Of a stretch of 64,000 bases of DNA, positions 53,875 through 63,738 are shown piece after piece. Origin of the DNA: Ypsolopha sequella (Eukaryota; Arthropoda; Insecta; Lepidoptera; Ypsolophidae). Where the stretch lies: the NCBI GenBank assembly GCA_934047225.1, contig OW203989.1:13925977-13989976 (forward strand), in the 5' to 3' direction. The translations under genes and the position numbers were made by a program. A model generated the notes under the pieces. It was not told where the DNA came from. It was given only the letters and a program-made list of their open reading frames with translations, and made no database searches. How positions within the stretch are numbered: the stretch's first letter is position 1; the number at the start of each line of letters is the position of its first letter.

Positions 53875-55182
53875 CAGTTGAGACTTCAGTTATGTTTTAA
53901 GCCAACTAGGGATAGGTGTATTTAAAGAAAAATTATTAAAATCTTGATGAAATTGGAACTTCAAGGTAAGAAGATCATCGACAAAGCCATAAAAATCTGT
54001 AATTTCAGTACATTGTTATGGTTTATGTGTAGTTTTTTTGTGATTTTCGATATTTTTTTTTGGAATTATGCCTTTGTGTGCCGTACCAGGTCGCTTTAAT
54101 AATGGTGTTAAATTATTCCCGAAAAACCTCACATTAAAAATTAATAACAATAACAAATATAACATATTGCAGTACAAGTGATAAGAGGAAGTAAAAAACA
54201 GTAGCAACACCCGAAACACACACTTCAACAAAGTTTGACTGTAGTATTTATTGACCGGACCTATGCTAGCGCCATCCGTAATGAGGGATTTTCTTTTCTT
54301 TTTTTTTAACTCTTCTCTAGTCGCTGGATAGATGGCGCTGAACTTGGTAAGTTACTTCAAGGAACGGAACGTCACATCATTTTTTGATTATTTCACTTGG
54401 ATGTAATTTTGAGATCGTAAAACGAAACGTACACAAAAAGTAATTAGGTTATATTATAGATTAGGTTTTATTCGGAAGCCTAAGCAAACGAAAGTGTCAG
54501 TCAACCAACGAGCGTATGTGACGTGACGTGACACAATGTTTTTTTTTCCAAGCGTTTTGGATTTGGCACCTAGTAACGTAGTCACTTCAACGCCGCGCCG
54601 TCTACAGAGTTTTTGGAAACTATGTTTTATTTTTAATACTCGAAAAAAAAACCTCTCATTACCTTTGCCTATGGATCCCCATTCTAATAACATTATTGTG
54701 TGTTTCGGTTTACTAACAAACGTAGTTTTCGAAGGTAAGGAGATGTTTCTAGTCTCGGCTAAGATAACGCTTAAAATAACCTTTGTTCTGAAAGTACGAG
54801 ACTTTTAAAAATGCGCTTCGCAGTTGCGTGCAAAACAATATGTAAATACGTATGTGCATTATGCCAGCGGCATGTTGCCACTTTTCAGGATTTCGGTTTT
54901 ACAGATAATTAGTACCGGTTCTCGTGTAATTGTGCCCGAAATTTAGAATTAGTGCCTCCAGCCAATCTAAAGATATTCACGAAAAACTGATTCCGCTGGA
55001 GTAACGTTACCTCAGCGGCAGGTTTTCTTACCGGTGGTCGTAGCTAAATACAAACTAGCTACTTAGATAGATATATTTAGTGCCTAATTGTGCCCCTAAA
55101 ACAAAATTAGTGCCCCTTGAGGTTTCAGAGTTATTCATGATGCCGCTGGTTAAGCGAATTGAGAGCATGACATACGTTACGA
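53875..55182. other. Intergenic DNA, no gene seen
   Basis: No gene. Near 55080-55100 the phrase AGTGCCTAATTGTGCCC is the reverse complement of a phrase found in each unit of the following tandem array, so this flank contains an inverted piece of it. Overlapping frames at 54454-54693 and 54536-54808 have no domains. Confidence 0.45.
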
Positions 55183-56415
55183 TTTTTTACTAAGGTGAGT
55201 CTTTATTAGTTCTTAATTAGAGCAATTTTATTTTTTCTATAATGAACACCATTGGAATATTAGATTTTTTTTTCCAATACCCTAAAATCGAATTTTGCGC
55301 TTCAATGAAAAACCCTAGAAACTTGGCAATTATGGTGTTGTGTACCTTTTATAAACTCAAAGCATCTTGTGAAATTGGATGTGTATATTACCACTCCTTA
55401 TAGAGTTATTTTATTTTAATTAAAATCTGGCTACGGCATAATGTTACGCTCCAATACATGAGTTATTATTAACTGACGATATTAACAATTCTACTAGGAA
55501 TTGATACCCATATTAAATTGTCTATCCTCAGATTTTTTGCTGAAAAAACTTATAACTACTGAAATATAAGAAAAAACCACTAACTTTGTTCTTTGGGCAC
55601 AATACAGCATTAATTATTAGAGTGGAGCTCATTTTACGTTTTTTACTAAGGTGAGTCTTAATTAGCTCCTTATTAGTGCAATTTTATTTTTTCTATAATG
55701 GACACCGTTGGTATATATTTTTTTTTCAAAAACCCTAAGGTCGAACCTTGCGCTTCAATGAGAAACCTAGAAAGTTGGCAGTTATGGTGTTGTGTACCAT
55801 AAACTCAAAGCATCTCGTGAAATTTGATGTGTCTATCACCACCCCTTATAGAGTTATTCTATTTTATTTAAAATCTGGCTACGACATAATGTAACGCTCC
55901 AATAAATGAGATTATAAATGATCCGACTAGTATTTAGTAATAAGAAATATAAGAAAAAACCACTCACTAACTTTGTATTTTGGGCACAATTAGGCATTAA
56001 TTTATTAGAGTGGAGCTCATTTTACGTTTTTTACTAAGGTGAGTCTTAATAAGTTCCTAATTAGTTCAATTTTATTTTCTCTATAATGGACACCGCTGGT
56101 ATATATTTTTTTCAAAAACCCTAAAGTCAAACCTTGCGCTTCAAAACATGGCAATTATGGTGTTGTGTACCTTTTATAAACTAAAAGCATCTCGTGAAAT
56201 TTGATGTTTCTGTTACCACTCCTTATAGAGTAATTTAATTTTAATTAAAATCTGGCTATGACATAAAGTAACGATCCATTACATGAGTTATTATTAACTG
56301 ACACAATAAATAATTTGAATAGGAATTAGTAATTAGAAATATAAGAAAAAATCACTAACTTTGTTTTTTGGGCACAATTAGGCATTAATTATTAGGGTGG
56401 AGCTCTTTTTGCGTT
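55183..56415. repeat. Tandem triplication, 390-456-bp units
   Basis: Three units begin TTTTTTACTAAGGTGAGTCT-like at 55183, 55639 and 56027, and a partial fourth starts near 56415. Each contains CAATTTTATTTT, an 'ATAATGgACACC' phrase, AATTATGGTGTTGTGTACC or similar, AAATCTGGCTA, TAAGAAAAAACCACT-type and GGGCACAAT, ending GAGTGGAGCTC. Unit 1 is longer by about 65 bases. Each unit opens with TAAGGTGAGTC, a strong splice-donor match, but no exon is evident upstream. Confidence 0.85.
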
Positions 56416-56884
56416 TTTTTGTTTTCATTTGTGCAAAGTGCGGAAAGGTTGCTACAAGTAAACAGATTAACGATTAAAATACTAAAAGGGGGACGCAAGG
56501 GGGACGAAGTTCAAAAATTATGAAAACCAGTGGGAACCATGAAATTTCAAAACATTATTAGATGGACTTTTGCCCCTCGTATTTATGGAAAAGGACACTT
56601 AAAAAAATAAAATGAAAAAAATAACTAAGATCATAATTGTTTTCATCAAAAAATTGTTCAATATTGTGGTCATTTTCTAAACCTGTTAACAGGTCAAAAT
56701 TACGGTTTTTCAAATTAAGATATATTTGTGGATTTTTATTGTTTTTATTTTATTTAAGTAACATAGGACTTATTAAAGAACTATCTAAAACAATTTTGCT
56801 GAAAATAGCACTCACAAAACAAAAGTTACAATAGTTTGAAATTGTTGACAATCACGCAAAAATTTGTATTTTTGCAAATTTCTA
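56416..56884. other. Intergenic DNA, no gene seen
   Basis: AT-rich. The frame at 56637-56834 has no domain. Confidence 0.4.
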
Positions 56885-57760
56885 ACTTTTTAGGGTTCCG
56901 TACCTATAAGGTACAAAAGGAACCTTTATGGTGAGTCTCCGTTGTCCGTCCGTCCGTCCGTATGTCACAGCCTCATAACTTTAGTACCGTTAAAGATAAA
57001 GACATGAAATTTGGCACAAAAATAGCATTAATTAGCTTACATACCAAGGTGTAAAAAAATAAAAAAATTTAAATTGTTCAAAATATTTCCAAAACAAAAT
57101 AAGAAAAATAGAAAATATTACCCTAAAAATACAATATTAATATCAAATTGTAGATATTAAAAAATTATTATAATTACATAAGAAAACAGTTAAATTAAAT
57201 TTTAGTGAGATATATTTCGGGCCACTCGGGCCCGGCATCAGTCACAATACTATATTTACTGGCACTGATTTCGAAAAATCTTTAAAAAACCACAAAAATA
57301 CGTATGTTTCCCCCCATTAATATCCGAAACTGGTCAACTGAAAAAAATGTCGAATACATATTATAACTGGCCAATTACAAGAAAACAATAGCAATAAAAA
57401 AAAAATTGAGCACAAATGAAAAATATAAAAAAGATTATACATCAAATAAATTTTAAAAAAAATTGTACGATATGGGTATCAAATTGTAGGTATTAAAAAC
57501 CTAATTCTAAAATATATAGTTTAACTATATTTAATTGCATCTATTTCGAGAAATCGTTAAAAAACCATACAAAATTGTATGGGGGACATTTATCTCCAAA
57601 ACTAGTAGACCGAAAATTATGAAAAAAATCACGTTTACGTAAAAATTACAGGAAAATTAAAGCGGTTGAAAAATTTAAGAAAAAAAAACAAAACTAAATT
57701 TATTATTCACAATAGGGAACCCTAGGTACGCGAGTCTGACTGGCACTTGGCCCTTTTTTT
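56885..57760. repeat. Family A, long form with internal duplication
   Basis: CTTTTTAGGGTTCCGTACCT at the left to CGCGAGTCTGACTGGCACTT and GGCCCTTTTTTT at the right. The 'gtaggtattaaaa' block occurs twice (57140 and 57475), so part of the interior is duplicated, much as in the 34.15-kb copy. A short insertion with the hammerhead-like motif interrupts it at about 57170-57250. Confidence 0.7.
57205..57245 (-). ncRNA. Hammerhead-like RNA motif, copy 6
   Basis: On the minus strand: GTGA, CTGATGC, a strong helix (CGGGCC/GGCCCG around CGAGT), AAATATATC and TCAC. Helix I has four perfect pairs, and AUAUAU could form a two-pair helix III with cleavage after C, as in minimal hammerheads. The A-to-C change at the last core position would normally abolish activity. 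By comparison with other family A copies, this motif fills almost the whole of an insertion of about 75-80 bases. Confidence 0.45.
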
Positions 57761-58089
57761 ATATTGCTGTCACCTTGTTTAAGATGGTTTCTTTAATGAG
57801 TCGTAAGATATCTAAATAGAATAAAAGCAATAAAAAGCATCATAAGTTACTGAAACGGAAAAACAGCAGTTTTGGTCGGTACAGAAAAAAAATACCACAA
57901 AATATTAAAACAAGTAAGATCGAATCTTTTTTATATTTTTAAAAGTCCAAACTGTAAATAATGTGATTTATTTACTTTTGTGTCATTATCAATCATTATT
58001 ACAGAATGTCGAGGTGATAGAGAAAGATAAACCGAAGCGCATGTCCACCTGTGACCTGAGGTTATAGAGGAGGCAACAAATGAACAGGC
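57761..58089. repeat. Near-identical repeat shared with 22.73-22.99 kb
   Basis: From about 57888 the sequence parallels 22725-22992. 57955-58089 is almost identical to 22865-22992 (see that entry). 57761-57887 has no recognised content. Confidence 0.6.
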
Positions 58090-58446
58090 ACTTATATTAT
58101 GGCAGAAAAAGTAACTTTGACGATAAATTAGCAATCCAGTTAATTTCATAGATCTATCATAGAACTTATCGAGTGAACACAGTATAAATTCGTGCAGTAA
58201 ACGTTTACTCGATAGGTTTTCATAACCAAAAAATTTATGAATGCTAAAAAATCGAGTGAATTTTATACGATGATTTTGTGTCTTGGGATCTTTCTTTATA
58301 TTTTTTTTCGACCAAATAGCTCTAAGAGTGGTCGCTCATATAACCTCTCTGCTAGTTGGGGTATCACGTGAAGTGTACAAATCATCTACGTGTACCTACA
58401 GAAACCACACATTCTGTACGTATACGTAAATAATTTCTAAGTACAA
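58090..58446. other. Intergenic DNA, no gene seen
   Basis: Nothing recognised up to the left arm of the palindromic MITE. Confidence 0.4.
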
Positions 58447-59031
58447 TACCAGGCCATTTGAAGGTCGCATCAAATACAAAAAAAATACAAAATGATTTAT
58501 TTCTTAGCTTAATCTTGCAGTTTATACAGGTGGTTGGAGTCCCCTTTTAAGTAAAAGAGATACCTGTAGTAGGAGACTCCGCTCTTCCATGGTGGACAGT
58601 AATATTTAATTAAGTTCAAAGAAACAAATTTGTGGCTTATGAAAATAAAATTTAAAAAGTAAACAAACAGAAATATGAACTTAAGAATAATGTGAAAGTG
58701 CGTGTAAGGTTGAGGTGTGGAGTATAGTGAATGTGAGTATTGTTCCCTAGCCCTACGATCGAAGTCTTGGGATCAGTATTTGAGAAAAAACTACTAGGGA
58801 GGGTGTGTATATGTAGTGTATGTACATGAGGGTGTAATGTATGTGTGCAATGCTTGGAAGTGTGAGGGCATGTGTGTTATTATATACATATATATATCTA
58901 TATATATATATATTTTTTTTTGCCGTTTATTTAATTAATTAATAATGGATTTAGCATATTTTAAATGAGGATTCCCTAAGTATTATGAATAGTGAATATA
59001 CAAGTAATAATACATATTACATATTCAGGTG

Positions 59032-61995
59032 TTATGTCTTAATGAGCAAGAGAGACTCAGTCTCATCATAGCTTTTTGTCTTCAGCCAATTTGTCAAGGC
59101 ATTTTTGCAGTCACAGTAATTGAGAGGGTAGATGTTAATTTGTTTGTTAATTTTATTATATAGAGATGCAGATTGTTTATCATATTGCCTAGTAGCAAAA
59201 ATAGATTTGACTGATACATGCGGAACTGCAAGGTCTTTTCTGCGTTTTTCGAGGATACTGGGGTTATATATAAGTGATTTATGCCTTTTCAATACAGCGT
59301 AAAGAACATATAATTTCCTAATTGTAAGTAAGTCAGAAATCTTATAAAGGTCTTCAGTTGGAAATCGATATGGCTTAAAATGCATAACTTTCAGAAGAGA
59401 TCTTTGGGCTCTCTCTAATTCTAGGAGTTTGGTCTTTGTTGCACCTCCCCATACTGGTATGCAGTAAACTAGGACCGATTGAGCCAGACAGACATACAAT
59501 TGGTTAAGAAGATACTTTGTGGCTACATGCCTAAGCGTCTTAAAGGTCCATATGAGCTTTCTAATTCTGTTCATTACTAATTCTGCATGAAGATGCCAGG
59601 AAAGCCGTTGGTCTACAATAATTCCCAAGTATTTTGTGTTTGCAACCTTAATAATTGAGGTACACGAACATGAATTAGTTTCGAAGGAGGAGTTACATGT
59701 ATGAATTTTGATTTGAAAATTGTGATTCGGTTGGGAGGAGTTATATTTTGTGAAGCATATATAGTTTGTCTTTGTCATGTTTAAAGTTAGTATGTTTATG
59801 CTCAACCAGCTTGCAATTTTGGAAAGTCCCTTTTCTGTGGAGCTGCGGGCTTCATCCCAGGTGTTACCGGTGAAGATAACAGCGGTATCGTCGGCATAGG
59901 AAAAGATATGACCATGTTCAACTTCCGTGTTGCATAGGTTATTAATATATAATAAAAACAAGGTGGGGCCTAACACACTTCCCTGTGGAACTCCAAAGAT
60001 GACTTTTGCTTCATCACTTATGCAGTCACCGATCCTTACTCTTTGACCACGGTCAGTAAGATAATCTTCAAGAAGAGCTAAAGGCAAGCCTCTAATTCCG
60101 GCATTCTCAAGTCTGCTTACAAGGATGGGGACCGAGACAGAGTCAAAGGCCTTTTTTAAATCCAAAAACACAGCAAGACATTTTTTACCCTTGTCGACTT
60201 GATTAACAATAATGGAGGTAAGTGCTGAGACAGCATCTTCAGTGGAGAGTCCCTGTCTGAAACCATATTGCGCTTTTAATATTATGTTGAATTTTTCAAG
60301 ATAGTTGACTAGTCGTACATTTATTAATTTTTCTAAGATCTTTGAAATAACTGGCAGTACAGAGATGGGTCTATAATTATTAGGATCTCCCTTGGCACCA
60401 CTTTTGTGCACGGGTGTAATGAGCGCTTGCTTAAAGAGTGCAGGAAAAATGCCCTGACTGAAGCAGAGATTTGCCAAATGAGCTATGATTGGGACTACTA
60501 ATGAATGAGCAATTTTCAAGAATTTTGTTGTTATATCGTCCCAACCTAGGGCACTTTCAGATTTAAGACTCATAAGTAATGTGTGGACCTCCTTGGGGTC
60601 AGTGTCTGTTAACACGAAGGAAGAGACTTGTGATCTTGACGCATTGCTTATATTATTTTGTGGCTGAAGCGTCCCTCTAGAAAGTATGTCTTCAGCCAAT
60701 GTTTTGCCAACGTTGGCAAAAAAGTCGTTGACAAGATTGACTGATTCATAAGAAGATGCTTTTATATCCAATAATTCTATATTTTTACTTTTGTTTAATT
60801 TTCGATTTGTTAATTTATTTATTTCCTTCCACAAAGATTTCGGGGATTTACTGGCTTTAGATAATTGCTCTTGTTCATACTTACGTTTAAGTTTTTTAAT
60901 GAGATTATTGCAGTAGTTTCGGTACCGTCTATATGTTATTTTTAAGATTTCATTTTCTGGGTCAGCTATACTTTTTTTCTGTAGATTATTTCTGTTTTTG
61001 ATACAACGTAGAATGCCTTTAGTTATCCAAGGTTTGATAATAAACTTATCACTCGAAACTGATGAAATTTTCGTGTTTTCTTTTACACATGTTCTTAATT
61101 TGTTAATTAACAACTCAGTTACATTTGAAGGATCATTATTAGAAAGTAGTTCCGAAATGTTACTGTCTTTTAGACTAGTGAGTGCATTTTCATGGTCAAA
61201 TATGATTTTTGTTTTTGCTTTTTTAATTGTTCCTACATTAGATAACTTCAAGAAAATCAAACGGTGATCTGTAACAGTTGTGTTAACCACATTTATAGAA
61301 GCAGATTCGATGCAGTTTTTATTCAATTTTAGCATAAAGTGATCCAGGCAATTATTATTTCTAGTAGGTAGCGTGTGTCCAGGAAGAATGCAATGCATTG
61401 CTAACATATTAAGGTATTTCTGTCTATTTGTACGCTCATAAGACTGCTCACTGCAGTTATTTCTAATATTTATATTTATATCCCCAGTTATCAAAATTTT
61501 ACTACATGATTTGATAGTTTCTAGTTGTTTATTTAAAGAATTTGTGAAATCTTCTGCTTTTTTAAAGAATGGTGAGCGATAGATACCTAATATAGTGAGA
61601 TCTTTTATTTTTATTTGCAGACATGAACCTTGATTTATCTGTATTTCTTTAACGGAGACTCGGTGGTTATTTTTGACGTATGCAATAACTCCATCGCATT
61701 GGTTTACATGATTGATAGTAGAAAACGACGTATAGTTATCAATTTGAGGGATGGGTTTGTTTGGGTCTAGTCTGCATTCGGTAAGTACCAACAAGTCTAC
61801 GTCAAAGCTGAAATGTGTAAGAGTAATAAGTAAACTATCCAGATTCTTGTAAACGCTTCTAATATTTTGCGTAATTATAGTGAGATCTGTCATTTGTATA
61901 GGCATTTGTTTAGAGATATCTTCGACTTGGCATTCAGCTGATTGTGCGATTTCTGAATTATCTATTTCATTTAATACAGTAAGAGGGCTAGACAT
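59032..61995 (-). CDS. LINE ORF2: AP-type endonuclease plus reverse transcriptase, intact
   Basis: 987 residues. It nicks target DNA and copies element RNA at the nick. Endonuclease at about 37-255: Asn44 (TQN), Glu73 (TEC), GDININ (Asp172, Asn174), the LDHF pair at 217-220 and the terminal TDHR (Asp243, His244). A Lys/Arg-rich linker covers about 320-400. Reverse transcriptase at about 500-740: NYRPISVLPVISKILEK, FLDLKKAFD (Asp612), GVPQGSVLGP (668-677), YADD (700-703). The C-terminal domain includes TKYLGIIVD (787-795) and a Cys/His-bearing part (NYCDCKN near 959-965). All known catalytic positions are present. Jockey/CR1-like by motif content; exact clade not determined. Nested in the palindromic MITE. 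Confidence 0.92.
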   Translation of the reverse strand: MSSPLTVLNEIDNSEIAQSAECQVEDISKQMPIQMTDLTIITQNIRSVYKNLDSLLITLTHFSFDVDLLVLTECRLDPNKPIPQIDNYTSFSTINHVNQCDGVIAYVKNNHRVSVKEIQINQGSCLQIKIKDLTILGIYRSPFFKKAEDFTNSLNKQLETIKSCSKILITGDININIRNNCSEQSYERTNRQKYLNMLAMHCILPGHTLPTRNNNCLDHFMLKLNKNCIESASINVVNTTVTDHRLIFLKLSNVGTIKKAKTKIIFDHENALTSLKDSNISELLSNNDPSNVTELLINKLRTCVKENTKISSVSSDKFIIKPWITKGILRCIKNRNNLQKKSIADPENEILKITYRRYRNYCNNLIKKLKRKYEQEQLSKASKSPKSLWKEINKLTNRKLNKSKNIELLDIKASSYESVNLVNDFFANVGKTLAEDILSRGTLQPQNNISNASRSQVSSFVLTDTDPKEVHTLLMSLKSESALGWDDITTKFLKIAHSLVVPIIAHLANLCFSQGIFPALFKQALITPVHKSGAKGDPNNYRPISVLPVISKILEKLINVRLVNYLEKFNIILKAQYGFRQGLSTEDAVSALTSIIVNQVDKGKKCLAVFLDLKKAFDSVSVPILVSRLENAGIRGLPLALLEDYLTDRGQRVRIGDCISDEAKVIFGVPQGSVLGPTLFLLYINNLCNTEVEHGHIFSYADDTAVIFTGNTWDEARSSTEKGLSKIASWLSINILTLNMTKTNYICFTKYNSSQPNHNFQIKIHTCNSSFETNSCSCTSIIKVANTKYLGIIVDQRLSWHLHAELVMNRIRKLIWTFKTLRHVATKYLLNQLYVCLAQSVLVYCIPVWGGATKTKLLELERAQRSLLKVMHFKPYRFPTEDLYKISDLLTIRKLYVLYAVLKRHKSLIYNPSILEKRRKDLAVPHVSVKSIFATRQYDKQSASLYNKINKQINIYPLNYCDCKNALTNWLKTKSYDETESLLLIKT

Positions 61996-62329
61996 TTGAA
62001 GGGAAAAGATTTTTATGTGTCATTTCCAAGACCAGACAAAACATGTAGTGTAAGTATATAATTTTATTTACATTTAAATTTAAACTGAGAGGGAACAATT
62101 TTAGGTTTAAGGCGGCATAATTGGTGATTGATGTATTTGTGTATGAAGTATAAATACATGTGACATGTATTTGATGATGGGCATTGGTGAGACTGTTTGT
62201 GTGTTTAATGTGTGCGAGTTGATTGTTCGTGTATTGTTTGTATAATCTTATTTTAATTCTATATAATAATAAGTATGGTAGATTACCCTTAAGTGGAATT
62301 ATGAAGTTCGAAGTTCTATATTTACCTAG

Positions 62330-62728
62330 TCATTTCGCTACCATTAGAGAATGAACTTGCGATTCCGATTTTATAACAATAATAGGCGAGTTTTCGTCTC
62401 TTCTCACGTATACTCTTCCGAATCCGGTCCAACAAAACTTATATATCTTTGATTTTACTAGTTCTCGAGCCAGGAAGTATAGGCGAGAGCTTTTAGTGGT
62501 CAGCTGTTCAGATACAAAAATGGGGGTATCTTCTTGTTTGGTAAAACCCAAATGCTTAGCACAAAGCTTTTCCTTATTTTTATTATTAAATACTTTACAT
62601 TTCTTTAGCATTTCAGTCTTTTGGATAGTTGATGATGTTTCTACAATTATTGGAGTATTCCCGTTCACTTCCTTCTTCCCACGAACTCTGTAAATGTCTT
62701 TAATGTCGACAACATAGCATAGCAACAT
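62330..62728 (-). CDS. LINE ORF1, C-terminal part (5' truncated)
   Basis: 132 residues open to the insertion junction. VVDIKDIYRVRGKKE followed by PIIVETSS and MLKKCKVF looks like the RNA-binding fold of LINE ORF1 proteins. LGFTKQEDTPIFVSEQLTTK, SSRLYFLARELVK and FCWTGFGRVYVRRDENSP match the pattern of an FP25K-like domain that I associate with insect LINE ORF1. The N-terminal half was lost by 5' truncation, so the first ATG is not a true start. It ends 334 bases before ORF2 begins, on the same strand. Confidence 0.7.
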   Translation of the reverse strand: MLLCYVVDIKDIYRVRGKKEVNGNTPIIVETSSTIQKTEMLKKCKVFNNKNKEKLCAKHLGFTKQEDTPIFVSEQLTTKSSRLYFLARELVKSKIYKFCWTGFGRVYVRRDENSPIIVIKSESQVHSLMVAK

Positions 62729-62966
62729 AGCATCGTGTTTTAAAAAGAGATACTCGGCTAGCTTCGGCTACCTTCGGCTTTGTAGAGCGTCATCTCTGAC
62801 ACACGAAAATTGCTCTTTAACGACGTTGAACTACGACTGACAAATCAGCGACTAAACGACCGGGTTGACAAGTGTGACAGAGATGACGCTCTACAAAGCC
62901 GAAGGTAGCCGAAGCTAGCCGAGTATCTCTTTTTGAAGCACGATGCGACCTTCAAATGGCCTGGTA

Positions 62967-63070
62967 CTGTATTTGATAATACGCTTTTATTTGATAAATT
63001 GACAATCCCACAATTTTTTTATTTTTTGTATAAAACGCAAAAGAACAGTAAATTTAGGTAAAGTCTTTAG
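62967..63070. other. Short intergenic stretch
   Basis: AT-rich, nothing recognised. Confidence 0.3.
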
Positions 63071-63142
63071 TACACCGGGACTCAAACCCAGGATTCTTGC
63101 TTACCGGGCGATTGCTCTACCAATTGCTGAGCTATCAAGTTC
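63071..63142 (-). repeat. tRNA-Thr-like SINE head, copy 2
   Basis: The minus strand has TAGCTCAGCAATTGGTAGAG and CAATCGCCCGGTAAG as in the 21.68-kb copy, with a more decayed B box (GGGTTTGAGTCCC). Followed by the shared AACACAACTCTT. Not a functional tRNA gene. Confidence 0.55.
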
Positions 63143-63403
63143 TAAACACAACTCTTGAACTTGTGTAGCGTTATATATGTGGTAGGGAAAGTGTATATAG
63201 GTATTCTAAACGCATCGCTTTCGGAGCGGAGCGATGCCACCCCTTAGTATTTCTAACAGAATTACGATATGCCTATAATTCGAATTCTGGGATATGACGA
63301 CAACATAGCAAATTGCAAAACAGCGAGCATTTAGAAACTGACGACGCCCCGTTTGTTAAGTGACGAATTATACTTATCTGCCTGGGCAGCATATCGTATT
63401 TTT
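63143..63403. other. Intergenic DNA, no gene seen
   Basis: GCATCGCTTTCGGAGCGGAG near 63213 is a short CG-rich phrase related to repeats at 6.5 kb. Otherwise nothing. Confidence 0.35.
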
Positions 63404-63738
63404 GAGAGCGGTTTCGCAGCCAGATTGTGAAAAACGCGCCTTTTTCTAACTAATCGAAACAGAACACTTAAATTAAAAATTTTCTCAATAGTTATAGATA
63501 AAACCTTATTACCTATGTATTGTATACGTTGGCATCGCAAAGTTTCCATTGGTTTCTGTGAATAAGAATTTCAAAATTTACAGAAACCAAGGGGAATTTT
63601 GCGATGGCAGCATACACAATACATAGATAATAAGGTTTTCTTGAATAAATTTTGAATGAATTTTGAATTTAAGTCTTCTGTTTCGATTATTCAGAAAAAG
63701 GCGGGTTTTTCACAATCCGGCCCCGAAACCGCTTTTAA
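63404..63738. mobile_element. Large palindromic MITE, family P, second full copy
   Basis: GAGAGCGGTTTCGCAGCCAG at the left and, in reverse, GGCCCCGAAACCGCTTTTA at the right. Arms share CGCCTTTTTCTAACTAATCG, AATAGTTAT and CAAAGTTTCCATTGG. Same family as 8757-9129. Confidence 0.75.

Larger units (their letters stand above)
58472..62729 (-). mobile_element. LINE with partial ORF1 and intact ORF2 (4,258 bp)
   Basis: GCATC at 58467-58471 and 62730-62734 is the apparent 5-bp target duplication. On the minus strand the element reads: a 5' junction with small repeats (ATGTTGCTATGCTATGTTG), the C-terminal part of ORF1 (62728-62330), a spacer of about 335 bases, ORF2 (61995-59032), and a 3' untranslated region with a (TA)n tract at about 58885-58912 and an AATAAA near 58498, then TTTTGTATTTTTTTTGTATT. 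ORF2 has no stop or frameshift, so the insertion is young, but ORF1 is 5' truncated. Confidence 0.85.
58447..62966. mobile_element. Palindromic MITE split by a LINE
   Basis: The right arm is 62872-62966. The left arm is in two pieces, 58447-58471 and 62735-62804. Joined, the arms are 95 bases each with three mismatches, around a 67-base loop (62805-62871), so the MITE was 257 bp. The termini are TA-CCAGGCCATTTGAAGGTC, compatible with a TA target. Inside the arm, CTCGGCTAGCTTCGGCTACC gives the hairpin its GC-rich stem. The break between the two left-arm pieces is the LINE insertion. Confidence 0.85.
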
